A DNA stretch of 64,000 bases from Gonium pectorale (lineage: Eukaryota > Chlorophyta > Chlorophyceae > Chlamydomonadales > Volvocaceae). The notes below the pieces were generated by a model that had not been told where the DNA came from, did no database searches, and saw only the letters and a list, made by a program, of their open reading frames with translations. The first letter of the stretch is position 1. The number at the start of each line of letters is the position of its first letter. The stretch is taken from NCBI GenBank assembly GCA_001584585.1, contig LSYV01000002.1, forward strand, positions 2,427,457 through 2,491,456. The letters are read 5' to 3'. Made by a program: the position numbers and the translations under genes. Positions 35,434 through 46,543 of the stretch are shown piece after piece.

Positions 35434-37420
35434 TCACATATGAACTTCCGGCGGCATGTCGCTGGTCAGCTGGCTCCCGAGCTCTAGCAGCCGCCGCATC
35501 AGCTCCAGCTCCACCTCCGGGTCGCCGCCGCACTCCGCCACGCGAAGATCCCACACAGACTGCAGCTCCTGCGGAGGGAGAACGGGCCCGCAAATGCACA
35601 CCACACGGAACGCCACTGGCCTGCGCAACCTAGAGCAAATCCGCGCTGCAGCGTTTTCGCCTGCACTGCCGCCGCAGACGCCCCCGCGCCACCCCCCCCC
35701 CGGCAGCGCACCAGAACACCGTGGCAACCGGTGGATGCCGGGAGGACTTAAACAGGCCCGGCTCCGCGCCACCAGCCCCACCACCGCCACCGCCACTGCC
35801 ACCTTGCCTGGAAGTCGCGTCGATGTCGCACATCCATGACTTCAGCCCCGCAGGAAACGGAACCAGCGGCAAGAGGGCAGGTCCGCAGACTCCGCACAGC
35901 AGCAGCATGGACTCGCTGCCGCTGGGGGCTGCTGCCACCACCTCGCCGCCGTGGCCGGTCTGGCGGCCCGCATCCGTGCCCTCGACCGTGGCCTGCTCTC
36001 CCACTGCCAGGTTGGGGACGGATCCACCCGTGAGGCGCTGCAGCACCGCCCGCCACACGGCCGCCGCTGACTGGGCCGGAAGCTGCGGCGTCCGGAGCTG
36101 CTCGATTGAGGGCGTGCGATGGTTGGCTGTTGGTTCGCGGCCGTTTGCGGCCTGTGCCGCCACGGCGGCGGCGGGCCAGTTCGCAGCGGCGTGTGACTGA
36201 CCCGCGGGTCGCAGATCCAGTCCGGTAGAGCGCCACTCGGTAAAGCAATCGCACGCCAGCAGTACAGTCCTGGGCTTACCGAGCCGGCGCGCTGCCTCCA
36301 CGGCGGCCTCCGGAGAGTCGGCCCACAGCCTCTGCAGCTCCACCCGGCGGCAGCGGCGCATCAGCTCCCACAGCGGAGCCAGCGCCGGCGCCTGGAGGGA
36401 CTCGGCCGCCGTCAGGCTGAGCTTGTCCAGGACCAGCGACTCGAGCTCCGGGCCAAGAGCGGGGCAGGCCAGCAGCGAAGCCGCCCAGGATGCACACCAG
36501 CCGAGCGATTCGGGGCGGAAACCGCAGCACAGACTGGCGACACACAGCCGGCCGCCTTGCGCAGTGACTTGTAGGGTGCCCGCATCGTAGCGCAGGGTGA
36601 GGCTCTCCAGCGCGGGCGGGAGGCTGCCCAGCGGCATCGGTGGCGGCAGCCGCCGGCGACCCTCACCCGTATGCCAGGCGTGACTCGTTACCTTGAGCTT
36701 CCGTAGCTGCGTCAGCTGCAGGGCCTGTGCCAGCATCGGGGACAGGTCCTCGGCGGCCGTGTGCAGCTTCAGGCTCCGGAGGCTGCCTCCCGCCAGCGCC
36801 CCGAGATGCGGGAAGCTGGAGCACACAGGCAGCTCCAGCACCTGCAGCCGCGTCATCGTAGACAGGATGTCCAACATGCGCCAGTGCGCGAGAGCCGAGG
36901 AGAAGGACACGGGCAGCGGAGGGTGGAACTTGACCTTCTGGAGGTTGGGCAGCAGTGGCGCCATGTATGAAATGGCGCCTTCGACGAAACCCGCGCGCGC
37001 GAGGCTGTCGTTGAGAAAGACCACGACGCAGGTGATCCGCTGCCCTGCTGCTGAGCTTAGCCCCAGGAACGGGAGTGACAGCATGTCCAGGGCGTCGGAC
37101 TCCTCCTCGCCGGCGCCTTCATCAGTCTCATCACAGGCTATGATCAGCGACAGCTCCTTCAGCCTCGAAAACCGCTCCAGAGACGGCAGCTGCCCATCCT
37201 CCCACTGTGCCACTCTGTTTGGAGCCACACATATTGACAGGTACGCAATGTTGCCGTCGACAAAGTCACGAAGGGCGCGGAAAGCGAGCCGTGCAGCCCT
37301 GGTGTCGTCAACGCGAAGGAAGCCGACTAAACGCTCCGCGGCTGCGGCATCCAGCTGCGGGCTTGGCTGCGGGAGGACATCCGCGAGGGTGCGGCAACTC
37401 GCTCCGGGACCGGCTTCCAT
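35434..37420 (-). CDS. Leucine-rich-repeat-like protein, two exons, paralogue of the 11.7-kb gene
   Basis: Exon 1 is 37420-35808 and exon 2 is 35620-35434, giving 599 aa from the ATG MEAGPGASCRTLADVL to the end TSDMPPEVHM. The N-terminal block (AERLVGFLRVDD, FRALRDFVDGNIAYLSI) and the C-terminal block (VVCICGPVL, ELQSVWDL) line up with the plus-strand gene at 11721-14213, so the two are divergent paralogues in opposite orientation. Leucine-rich segments lie between them (FSRLKELSLIIA, MTRLQVLELPVCSSFPHLGAL, LTQLRKLKVTSH). The best join uses a GC donor (CCAG/GCAAGG) in phase 2 to an acceptor at 35621, and comparison with the paralogue supports it. Other donors cannot be excluded because the open frame runs on into glycine-rich sequence. 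Function unknown. Confidence 0.72.
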
Positions 37421-39386
37421 AATGGGATCTGTGGCATGTGTTCAACGTGCGTCGGCTAGCTCTTCTTCTTAGCGACGGCTGTAGATGCGAATCAAGCCAT
37501 TTCCAGCGGGCGGCTGCTGTGCGCTTTGGGACCCTCCGCCATGATGGAACATTGGCACCAAAGAGATTATGATGACGGTCTCTGATTATTTGCAACCGTA
37601 CCGTGTGCCGTACTGTGGTACATCTGGATCGGCTTTGTGCTTGGGAGAGGAAGTGGTGAGTCACAATCACGAAGAAGCAAGCTTTTCGCCTCAAAGCTCG
37701 GGATCGGCGGTACTCCTAAGAGGCTGCTGTGCAGGGCTGTCCGCTGCTAAGCCGTGAAAGCATGTCCATGACCGCACGCCAGGGGTTCTGCCATTTCAAT
37801 GAGCGTGACGGTGCCGCGCCATCACACCGACTTCTGGTCGTACGAGCCTGAACCCAACTGCAATTCTTTGCCGTACAGTCTGAGGCGGCGCGGGACTTCT
37901 TATTGGGTCGAAATGTCAAGGCTTGACGTAAGGGTTGAAGGCCTCGCTCTCAGCCTGGCGCAGTGGAGAGGAGGCCGGACGGGATGACCCACGGGTCGCA
38001 TCCGCCAGGCTGGAAAGCGAGGCGACTACCAGGGGTAACATGGGTTCCGTATTGCGTCCAGCAAACAATGGGCAGACACCAGAGGTTCAATACCGCCGTA
38101 TCTGCCCACTGCACGATTTAGGTACACTCCTAGGTACACTACGGCCAATCCGTGGTGCGGCGCCTGTACACCGCCCAGATACACTAATGACGTATACCGC
38201 GGCGCCCACTACGGCTGCCCAGGAAGCCTCTGAAAACGAAGCCATTGCCTTTTGTGAGGCACCGACTAGTCAACCATGCCCCGATGCCGCCACTCCTGAG
38301 CTCTTCAGGGCTCCCGCCGCCCGTACCTCACCAGACGCACGGCGAGTGGAGCCGCCACGCGCACACTATACCTTGCTGGGCACAACCGGGGGGAGGGCGC
38401 CACTGCATGTCCCCGACCCCAGCTGCGCCGTGCGCAGGTTTCGACGCACTGGGGTGGGACCTGGGCTTGCTGTCGATCCTCACCAACTGCCTCGGCCATA
38501 CACGTACGCTGTGTTGTCTGTCGTGCTCTTCACATCCATACATGCTAAAATGCCAGGCACGCCCTGACACCCTGCCAGCAGGTTCAAGGGGACTTGCTGC
38601 CCCTCGTACCCTTGCAGGCTCGTGTGCTCGCGAGCGAGGAGAGCCACGTAGATCCACATACATACAGTGGATTGTGGGGCGTCAACTCCCGGTGGAAAGG
38701 CCGTCGTCAACACTTCTGTAGGCTCAATCATCCATCGGCTGCACCCTGCCAGCCCGTCGAACTCGCCACGGCACGTCTGGTTTGAGCCAGCTGCCTCCTC
38801 ATCTCCTGCGCCCTGTACCTCTCCGCTGTTTCACGGATGGCTGATGGAGTGGGATTGGAGGCTGGGAGCGAAATGCATCTTTGTATGTGCCGTGTTCACA
38901 TGTATGCGCCGAATTGGCACGCCGTGCCTTCGGTCCGTAGTGTCCTCGATTTAGGAGGGTAGAGCAGCGGCAATGCAAATGTAGGCCGCAGATGTGGATG
39001 CAAAGATCCCGACCTACCGTGCCCAGAGTAGGATGGCCGGTGCCAGTGCCTGCCTTTGTGATGCTGTTTGCCAGTTCAAGGTTGGGCAAGATTGGGTCAG
39101 GGGCTCGGCGGCCTATGACCCGTGGGACGCTGACATAGTCGGGTGCTGGGACGGTGGAACGCACCGAAACCTGCGCCAGCGCCAAGTTCACAGCGTATGT
39201 GAATCCACGGACAGCTTAATTATGACGCAGTGTCCTGAGCATGCATGTGGTTCCGACCAAAGCTCTGGCCTCCTTGGACGGTTTCGGAACTGTCCCGCGC
39301 GAACGCGGCGCCAGTGCACTCCGCGTGATCTGAAAAGCCCGGAGAGGCCATCTCCCATCGGCAGGTGCAGAGCTCATCCTACGTTC
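37421..39386. other. Intergenic stretch holding repeat copy B
   Basis: Apart from repeat copy B (38327-38990), I see no gene. Short frames on both strands overlap the repeat and have no resemblance to known proteins. The left part holds the promoter of the minus-strand LRR-like gene; the right end holds that of the first cysteine-rich gene. Confidence 0.45.
38327..38990 (+). repeat. Dispersed repeat, copy B (most complete)
   Basis: Its left half matches copy A (27866-28300) and its right part matches copy C (33728-33930), so it defines an element of at least 660 bases. Landmarks are GAAAGGCCGTCGTCAACA near 38693-38710, ATCCATCGGCTGCACCC near 38730-38746, and TCTCCTGCGCCCTGTACCTC near 38801-38820. 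I could not define terminal inverted repeats or target duplications, and no transposase-like frame is present. Confidence 0.65.
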
Positions 39387-41990
39387 ATGAATAGGAGAAT
39401 GGGCGTTTCAAAGTTGGTGGCGTCCTCGCTGCTGTGTGCGATCTTCGCTGCCGCTGCGCGAGGTGCGGTCTGCGGCGGCGGCGCGCATTCGCACTATCCT
39501 GCTCGCCATCCGCAGCATCTCATTGCGGCGCAAATGCACTGGTTGCTTGCCCAGCCTTGCGCCCCAACAGCTTCTTCTGTTTTCCGCGCGCTCCCGACGC
39601 GATATTCAGACATCGTGTGTGTCACGAGGGCTCGATGGCGGCAACGGCCCCCGCTGCAGGCGCGGAGCCGCCCAATCATTTGATTGCGGTCGCGAACCGC
39701 GACGTGGAGGGCTCGGTGGTCCTGGACGCCGACTCGGAGCTCCACTACACTCACACCGCCAGCGCCTGCCGTGACGCCTGCGTCGCCAACAGCTCGCTGG
39801 GCTGCAACCTGTGGGTCTACTGCCCCGTACCCGGAGGGTGCCTCAGCGGCGGCACCTATGATTGGTATAAGGACTTGCGCAGGTGGGCACCCCTGTCGGG
39901 AGTGGGTCGAGGGTCCGGCCACGGCGCACGGAGCCGGCGGTAAGGCACCAGGCATTCGTCCCCGCAAGGAGACGGTATCATGGATGCGCACTGCAGCCTG
40001 CGCCTAACTGCTCCCCTCTCCTTGCCTGCTGCTCTGCAACAAGACGACACCCACACCGGACCCCCTTAACCTTCATTCCTTCGAGCCTTCACCTCCCTCG
40101 CCTTCCCCTCTACTCTCTGTTTGCGCTGGCTCCGCCTCTAGCGCTTTCCTTACCCTCCGCGGCTGCGCCTCTTCCCCGCGTTTACCTCCTTCCCGCTCGC
40201 CGTCCTTCAAGGGTTTCCCTAAACGCGCACACCCCGTGCCTCCCCTCATTTCCGATCCAGGTATCGCCAGTGCTGGCTCAAGTACGACCGCCCGCCAGCC
40301 GTGGGCGCCGGTCGCGCCGGCTCCTGGCCCCGCCCCAAGAACTCCCGTGATCAGGCGACCGGCTGGCTGAGCGGCACCACCGACAGCAACGTAACCGACG
40401 GCGCGGGGGCCGACCAGGGCTACAGCAGGTGCACCTGCCAGGCAGACTACTGGTCAAATGGGGCGCACTTCAAGGTACGGCCCGGCGTGGGTACGGCACA
40501 CCTTGCGTCAGCCTAGCTCGCAGCAGGGAAGCATGCCGAGGAAGAGGAGGGGAGTTGCTTGGTAGCCTGCTGGCGGCGCGGCCGCAAGGGTAGCTGGGGC
40601 GCGTGAGGGCGCGATGTGCGTCAAGGGAAGTGCGGTCGCCTGGCTGCCAGAGTTGGCTGGCTTGGCTTGACACTCAGCCCGCCCCACGCGATGGCGGCCT
40701 AGCACTTCAGCAGCCGGCTGTTCGATGAGGTTGTATGCGGCAGGGAGAGAAGAATCGGCGTACTTGTCGTACGTGTCAGCTTTTCTTGGCCCGAGCAGCA
40801 TCAGCCAGCGGGACCTGGCACACCTTGCGGTGGCACGAGCTTCACCCAGGCATCCGGGCCAGTGATACATGTTGTCGCCTCGTGCGCAGACGGCAGTGCA
40901 TGCGGCCGGCAACGCAGCTGGTACAGATCTTGGAGTGAGATCTTGGTGTGAGAGTCAGCGAGCTGATGGGTATATAATGGGTTATTTTGCCATTCTGTAC
41001 GGTCTGTGGCCCCTACCGCTGCCATGCCCTGGCAGGGCGTCTGCGCCTCCACCGACAGCGGGTACGGCCCCAGCTGCCCCGTCAATTCCGACTGCCGCAG
41101 CCCGCCCAACCCCTCCACCGAGGGCTGTCCCCAAACCCAGCGGTGCACCGTCATCCTGGACACCGACCTCGACGGCCAGGTGAGGGCGCGGGAACTGGTC
41201 TGGTGTGGCCCAAGACACGCTTGCGTTCGTTATGCGGTCACGGCCGAGCGCTGAGCAGCCCGTTCCGCCTGCAGTTACTGAACGATGGAGAGTACACCTA
41301 CACGGACGCCCCGGAGGAGTGCTGCGGCGCGTGCGCGGCGCACAAGGTGACGGTGGGGCAGGTTTCAGGGTTGTGCGCTGCGACAGGCCGGCCCTGCGCC
41401 CGCGGATAGCCGATCAGAGCATGGTGCATGACGTATGCCGGCCCAAGCCTTTCAGAGGCTGGCCGCTCCCAAAGGCCGCCGCTCCACCGAAGGTGGGACG
41501 CGCCTGCCCACACATTCATGGAACTACAACCACACAGGCAATCCTGTCGGGGTGGCGCCGTGTGCCGATGCATGGCGGTGCCGCGTGCGCTGCCAGTTGC
41601 ACCGTGTTGCTCGCAGCCCGGCACAATGGCTCTCGCATTGTCCGGGATGTCTCTGTGGAGTCAGGAAACATGCTCATGGCGACTTCTCGGACAGCCATTC
41701 GTACACATGGTATTTCCAGCACTTCCCACGCACCGCACACCTTCTCATATACACACACATGTTCTTGGATGCCGACTGCTTCGTCCTATGGCCGACACGC
41801 CGCAACCCAGGGCTGCAACACGTGGACCTGGTGCAGCTCGCCCCTGGGCTGCAGCGGCAATCAGCTGCAGCGCTTCCGGCAGTGCTGGCTCAAGAGTGGA
41901 GATCCCACCAAGCCGGTGCCCAAGGATGGCGGATTCGGAAACAGCAGCGGCTGGATGAGCGGGGTACGGATGGCGTACCTGCCGGCGTAG
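39387..41990 (+). CDS. Secreted cysteine-rich PAN/apple-like protein, tandem copy 1, six exons
   Basis: Exons 39387-39462, 39660-39882, 40261-40474, 41036-41179, 41275-41346 and 41811-41990, with intron phases 1, 2, 0, 0, 0; 302 aa. A signal peptide (MGVSKLVASSLLCAIFAAAA) is followed by two PAN/apple-like cysteine repeats. The first has ACRDACVANSSLGCNLWVYC then RYRQCWLKYDRP. The second has EECCGACAAHKGCNTWTWC then RFRQCWLKSGDP. A middle exon holds a separate cysteine-rich segment (GVCASTDSGYGPSC, NSDCRSPPNP, DTDLDGQ). Each repeat is split by an intron, so the gene looks internally duplicated. PAN-type modules bind proteins or sugars; an extracellular or wall role is inferred. I do not recognise a named protein. 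Confidence 0.82.
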
Positions 41991-43112
41991 GGGGATGAAA
42001 GCACGCCGGGTCATTGAAGTGACGATGGAGGGGTGAGGGCGGGAAGCGGTTCATGGTCCCCGTCTCTACCCCGCTTCAGCGCCTGACGCCGGAGTATAGC
42101 GTGTCTGTTCCCGGAGCTGCTCGTAACACGGGCCTTTGCAGAACACGTGCAGTTCATCATCCTCTACAGCCGTGGCGTCGGCACAAGCCTTGCATGTCCA
42201 CTCAGCCCGCGCTGGCCGGTTCACTCCGTTTCCCAGCATCCTAGCGTAAGCCGCATTAGCGTTTGGTGCAGGCAGGGCCCCATCACGGTCGCAGTATGGA
42301 CAGGGTCGCTAATCCATACGGCATAGCTAGAATATATAGGCAGGCGCGTTTTTTGTGACCCAGGGGTCAATAGTCAGTCGTTCGTGTCGCAGACGATCGC
42401 AATCCGAGCATCACTGGAACCGGCCTACCTCCCAATGGAATAAGCAAGCACGGTCAATGTATGTCATGCACACTCGTAGGACAAGATTGCAATGGCCGAA
42501 ACGCGGTCCGCCCGGTAAGCTAGATGATGTGGCAGAAGGCGCTCTGACGCTAGCTGGTTGTTGCAATGCACCGAGTCCGTCCGCAGCGACAAGCTTATCC
42601 AGGTGTTCTTCATCAGTCAGGCGAAGATGAAGATGGTCGTTGCCGAGGGACTTAACTTCTTCACCCGCTTCAACGCTGGCGGTCGCCTCTCGTGCGGCCT
42701 GTCGCAGCAAAGTGTCGAGCGTTTTGATCTGTGCAGCCGGTCTAACGCTTTGGTCCTGGCCGACACCAATGACTACGACTACGCCCTCGCGCTTGAAAAG
42801 GAGCTGCAAATGTGCCTTGGGGCGCAGCGGCGGGGGTCGCGGCCGGCCCCCGGAACTAACGCTGATCCTAACTCGACAGCAAGCTCAGCAAGGCGGTGGC
42901 GGACACCCTGCGCGCGAGGGCATCTTCCGTGTCTGCCTGCTGGTTCTTTACCTGGATGCCGAGACACAGAAGCGGCTGCTCGACGAGATGGGGACGGCGC
43001 CGGACGATGCTACGGCCGACGAGGACGAGGACGAGCTCGATTTCTGGGACTACTAAGTCCCAACTGGTGCCTCCGCGGCATAAAACAACCGATGTTTTCA
43101 ACACCGCCATCA
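41991..43112. other. Region between cysteine-rich copies 1 and 2
   Basis: The left half (41991-42550) shows no gene. A GACCCAGGGGTC inverted motif lies at 42358-42369. The right half holds the possible gene relic at 42558-43056. Confidence 0.4.
42558..43056 (+). pseudogene. Possible decayed gene fragment between cysteine-rich copies 1 and 2
   Basis: One frame reads KLIQVFFISQAKMKMVVAEG, LNFFTRFNAGGRLSCGL and ALVLADTNDYDYALALEKEL. Further on, a helix-like piece (KLSKAVADTLRARA, from about 42883) is in a different frame from the final piece (GIFRVCLLVLYLDAETQKRL to DEDEDELDFWDY and a stop at 43054-43056). The change of frame between pieces that look like one protein suggests a frameshifted relic, though a short intron could explain one of the shifts. 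Family not recognised. The end overlaps the promoter region of the next cysteine-rich gene. Confidence 0.3.
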
Positions 43113-45647
43113 ATGTTTGTGATTCGCCTAGGGGTGGTCTTCACGCTTTCGGCGCTCGTCTTCGCCGCCGGAGTGCAGGGTGGGGCGGCGCATTCGCCTA
43201 GCGCTATCTGTCGACTCCTTCATGTTATGCTCCCACTCTGGCTTTCGCTGGCTGTCTGCTTGCCCTCAATGTGGCTTCCAATTCCACGCTGCCGACACCG
43301 ATCTCCGACACCTTAAGACGGGCGGCTCATTCGCTTCGAAAAGTTCCTCGCCTACCCCCGCTGTAGGCGCAGAGCCGCCCAAGCACCTGATTGCGGTCGC
43401 AAACCGCGATGTGGAGGGCTCGGTGGTCCTAGACGCCGACGCGCAGCAACTCTACACCCACACCGCCAGCGCCTGCCGCGACGCGTGCGTCGCCAACAGC
43501 TCCCTGGGCTGCAACCTGTGGGTCTACTGCCCCGCAGCCAGAGGGTGTACAAGTGGCGGCACCAACGAATGGGAAAAGGACATGCGACGGTGCGTTCGGG
43601 GCCCAGACCCTAGAGGCCGGTATGGGCCGAGACACTTCTGCACTAGTGGATGGGATGGGGCGTGTGGGGGCGCGTGGGGTACCAGAACTGCGCGCCATGG
43701 CCGCAACGCGTGGGGGGGTCCGAGACCTGGTAGTGGTGCGTCAGCTCCACGGGCCGGGGCCCCAACCTGACTGGGATACAGTGGATTACGGTGGCCCTGA
43801 GCCCTGACACTCCTGCCCTGGAGCTTTCCTCCCACTCCCCACCCCGGTGCTTCCGCCGCAACCCCGCTGCCGAACCCTCCGCTGCCCCAAAGCTACCGCC
43901 AGTGCTGGCTCAAGTACGACCGCCCGCCAGCCGCCGGCGCCGGTCGCGCCGGCTCCTGGCCCCGCCCCAAGAACTCACGTGATCAGGCGACCGGCTGGCT
44001 GAGCGGCACCACCGACAGCAACGTAACCGACGGCGCGGGGGCCGACCAGGGCTACAGCAGGTGCACCTGCCAGGCAGACTACTGGGCGGGTGGCCAGCAC
44101 TTCAAGGTGCGGACGACGGGCCACGCACGGCGCGAAGTGTTCTCTGTTTGTCCCTCGAGGAGGTGCCGTCGCTGAAGGACAAGTCCCTGCATTCATGGGG
44201 CCAATCCAGTAAACTGTCCCGCCACGCCTTCCTAGCCACTGGCGTGCGCGCAAGTGCTGAGTGCTTTGGGTGCTCATCTTATGACCCCGTTTGCACCTTG
44301 GTCACCGACTTCTGCCTGTGGCCTGCGGTCCGTGCGTCCCTTTCCTCCCCCGCAGGGCGTGTGCGCCCCGCCCTCTGAGGGGATGTACGGCACCTATTGC
44401 TACGTCAACTCCGACTGCCGCAGCCCGCCCAACCCCAACTACGACGGCTGCCCCTCCATCCAGCGGTGCGCCGTCATCCTGGACACCGACCTCGAAGGCC
44501 AGGTGAGGGCGTGGCAGCTGGCGCGCATCGCGGCTGTGCTTTACATGACGGGTGGGCGCCGGCGTGCGATGAGCAAGAGCGCGTTCGTGGCGGTGCCGTT
44601 GTCTTGTCGTAGACATGCCTCATGTTTGTTGTTGATCATCCGCTTTCGGCCGTCCTGCCCACGGCACGAGCTTCGGCCCTGGTGCCTCCGCGGTCCTGGC
44701 TGGGCCCTGACGTTAGGGGCCCCTCGATGGGCCCCTTTACAAAGTTGCCGGGTGCCCTTGGAAGCGCTCACGTGCGGGGCAGGGAAGCAAGCGGCCGCCT
44801 GTGTGCCCGCAGGTGCTCAAAGACGGGGACTTCCACTACCAGGACTCGCCCGACGAGTGCTGCGCCGCATGCGTCCAAACAAAGGTAACACAGGGGCGAG
44901 CGCGTCCAGACCTATGGCGTGCGTTCAGGCGAAGGTGGCAACCTGGCACGAGTGCGTGTGTGGCTCCTGGCTCGTCGTGTGCAAACGTCTTCTGTGCACT
45001 GTTGTATACGGGTGATAGCGTAGCATGGCACACGTGACCGATGTTGGGTATGGGAACGTTTGCGAGGACAGACGGCAGCGGCCAGCAAGAGAGGCGGGCA
45101 AGCAAGGCAGGGCGCACCCAAGGGGGCACGCATAAAGCACGGCGTGGGGCCTTACTTCATGCCATCATGCTTCATGCGCATGTGGCCCGGGTTGCCCGTC
45201 TTGGGCCTATGCGTGTGGCCTAAGTGGCCTAAGTGCGCAGCAGCTTGCTTGTTCTGGCCCCCCGTGTGTTGACCCTTCCTTTCCTTCGGGCTTCGTGGCA
45301 AGGGGTACCTTGCAGCATCACAGTCTGCCGCCCGCCTTCGCGCCTCGCCGCCTCGCCTCCTCCTCCTCGCACAGTGCACCAGCTTGTGCTGCTTCGCTCA
45401 CCCCTCGGGCGCTCGGATCTATCTTCGCTCCCTCCAGTCCGCCTGTTATGTACGGCATATGCCTCAGGGTTGCAACACATGGACTTGGTGCGGCTCGCCC
45501 CTGGGCTGCAGCGGCAACCAGCTGCAGCGCTTTCGGCAGTGCTGGCTGAAGAGTGGAGACCCCAGCAAGCCGCTGCCCAAAAACGGAGGATTCGGGAACA
45601 GCAGCGGCTGGATCAGCGGGGTCCGGATGGCGTATCTGCCGTCGTAG
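43113..45647 (+). CDS. Secreted cysteine-rich PAN/apple-like protein, tandem copy 2, six exons
   Basis: Exons 43113-43179, 43367-43589, 43893-44106, 44356-44502, 44813-44884 and 45468-45647; 300 aa with intron phases identical to copy 1. The signal peptide is MFVIRLGVVFTLSALVFAAG. Exon 2 carries ACRDACVANSSLGCNLWVYC, exon 3 YRQCWLKYDRPPAAGAGRAG, exon 4 GMYGTYCYVNSDCRSPPNP, and exons 5-6 DECCAACVQTK, GCNTWTWCGSPLGCSG and FRQCWLKSGDPSKP. Exon 3 is almost base-for-base identical to exon 3 of copy 1, while the introns are unrelated. Exon 4 is one codon longer than in the other copies. Acceptor 3 is AAAG rather than CAG. Confidence 0.82.
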
Positions 45648-46543
45648 GGGGCTGGCAATGTGGATATGCCTGCATATGGATTCCGCATGTGCAGCGGTAA
45701 GTATCACTGTCTCTAGTTGATGGGAAGGGCGTGCGTTAGAGGCTGGGCGGGCCCCGTCCGCATCAAAGCGTGCCGCGTGCGCAGCATTCTGCCCCTTGGT
45801 TGCGTGGAAAGGCTGCCGGAGGTCGGTCTAGTGGTGTTTGAAAGTCTGGTTTCGTTGGCAGTTGGAGCACGTATCAGGTATTGCGCCCCTGCACGTACCT
45901 TCACGGTGGATTGAGGTACTGGGCAAGCTGTACAAGCATTCTGGGATGCCAATTGCGTGGTAGCAACTGTAGGTAGATTTGGTCTGACGCAGTTCAGTGC
46001 ATGTATCTCCGTACCGAGCCTGCTGTAATAATTTTATGCTCGCCGCCAGGATGGGAGCCCGATTGCAGCCAGCATTCAGCGGTCGGGCGGGTCCAGGATT
46101 GCGCAGTGCTGCCTGCTCGGGTGGTCCAGTTCTGGCGGCAACCACACATTCCGGTGTTAGGGCTCGAACTGGTGCATTAACCCGATCCAGGTGCAACAAA
46201 TCCCTTCCTCCCGGCACTAGTATAACCCAATTGCGCCCTCCGCTCTTGCCCCAGCAGTTCTCTCAGGGATCTGACCATGACCACGGCGGGTGACGGCTTT
46301 ACATGTCTGTTGTTTGTGTCCATGCCAGCAATTGACCACATGGCGTTCATGTAACTTTGTCACAGCTACTTGTGGTGGCCCTTGGCTCAGCGCCCACGTG
46401 TGGACGACCCATGGGCCACTGCGTCGAAGCCTTATTCCGTCGGCCGGCTCCAAAACTGTTCGTGGAACAATTTAAAAGCGCCAAACAGCCATGATAGATG
46501 CTCGTGCTACCCCCCTCTAGCTTCATCTTGGTTATACACGCAG
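45648..46543. other. Intergenic region between cysteine-rich copies 2 and 3
   Basis: Holds the 3' UTR of copy 2, with a candidate TGTAA signal at 46024-46028, and the promoter of copy 3. Nothing else is recognised. Confidence 0.45.
46024..46028 (+). terminator. Candidate TGTAA poly(A) signal for cysteine-rich copy 2
   Basis: TGTAA about 377 bases after the stop codon at 45645-45647. Confidence 0.4.
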
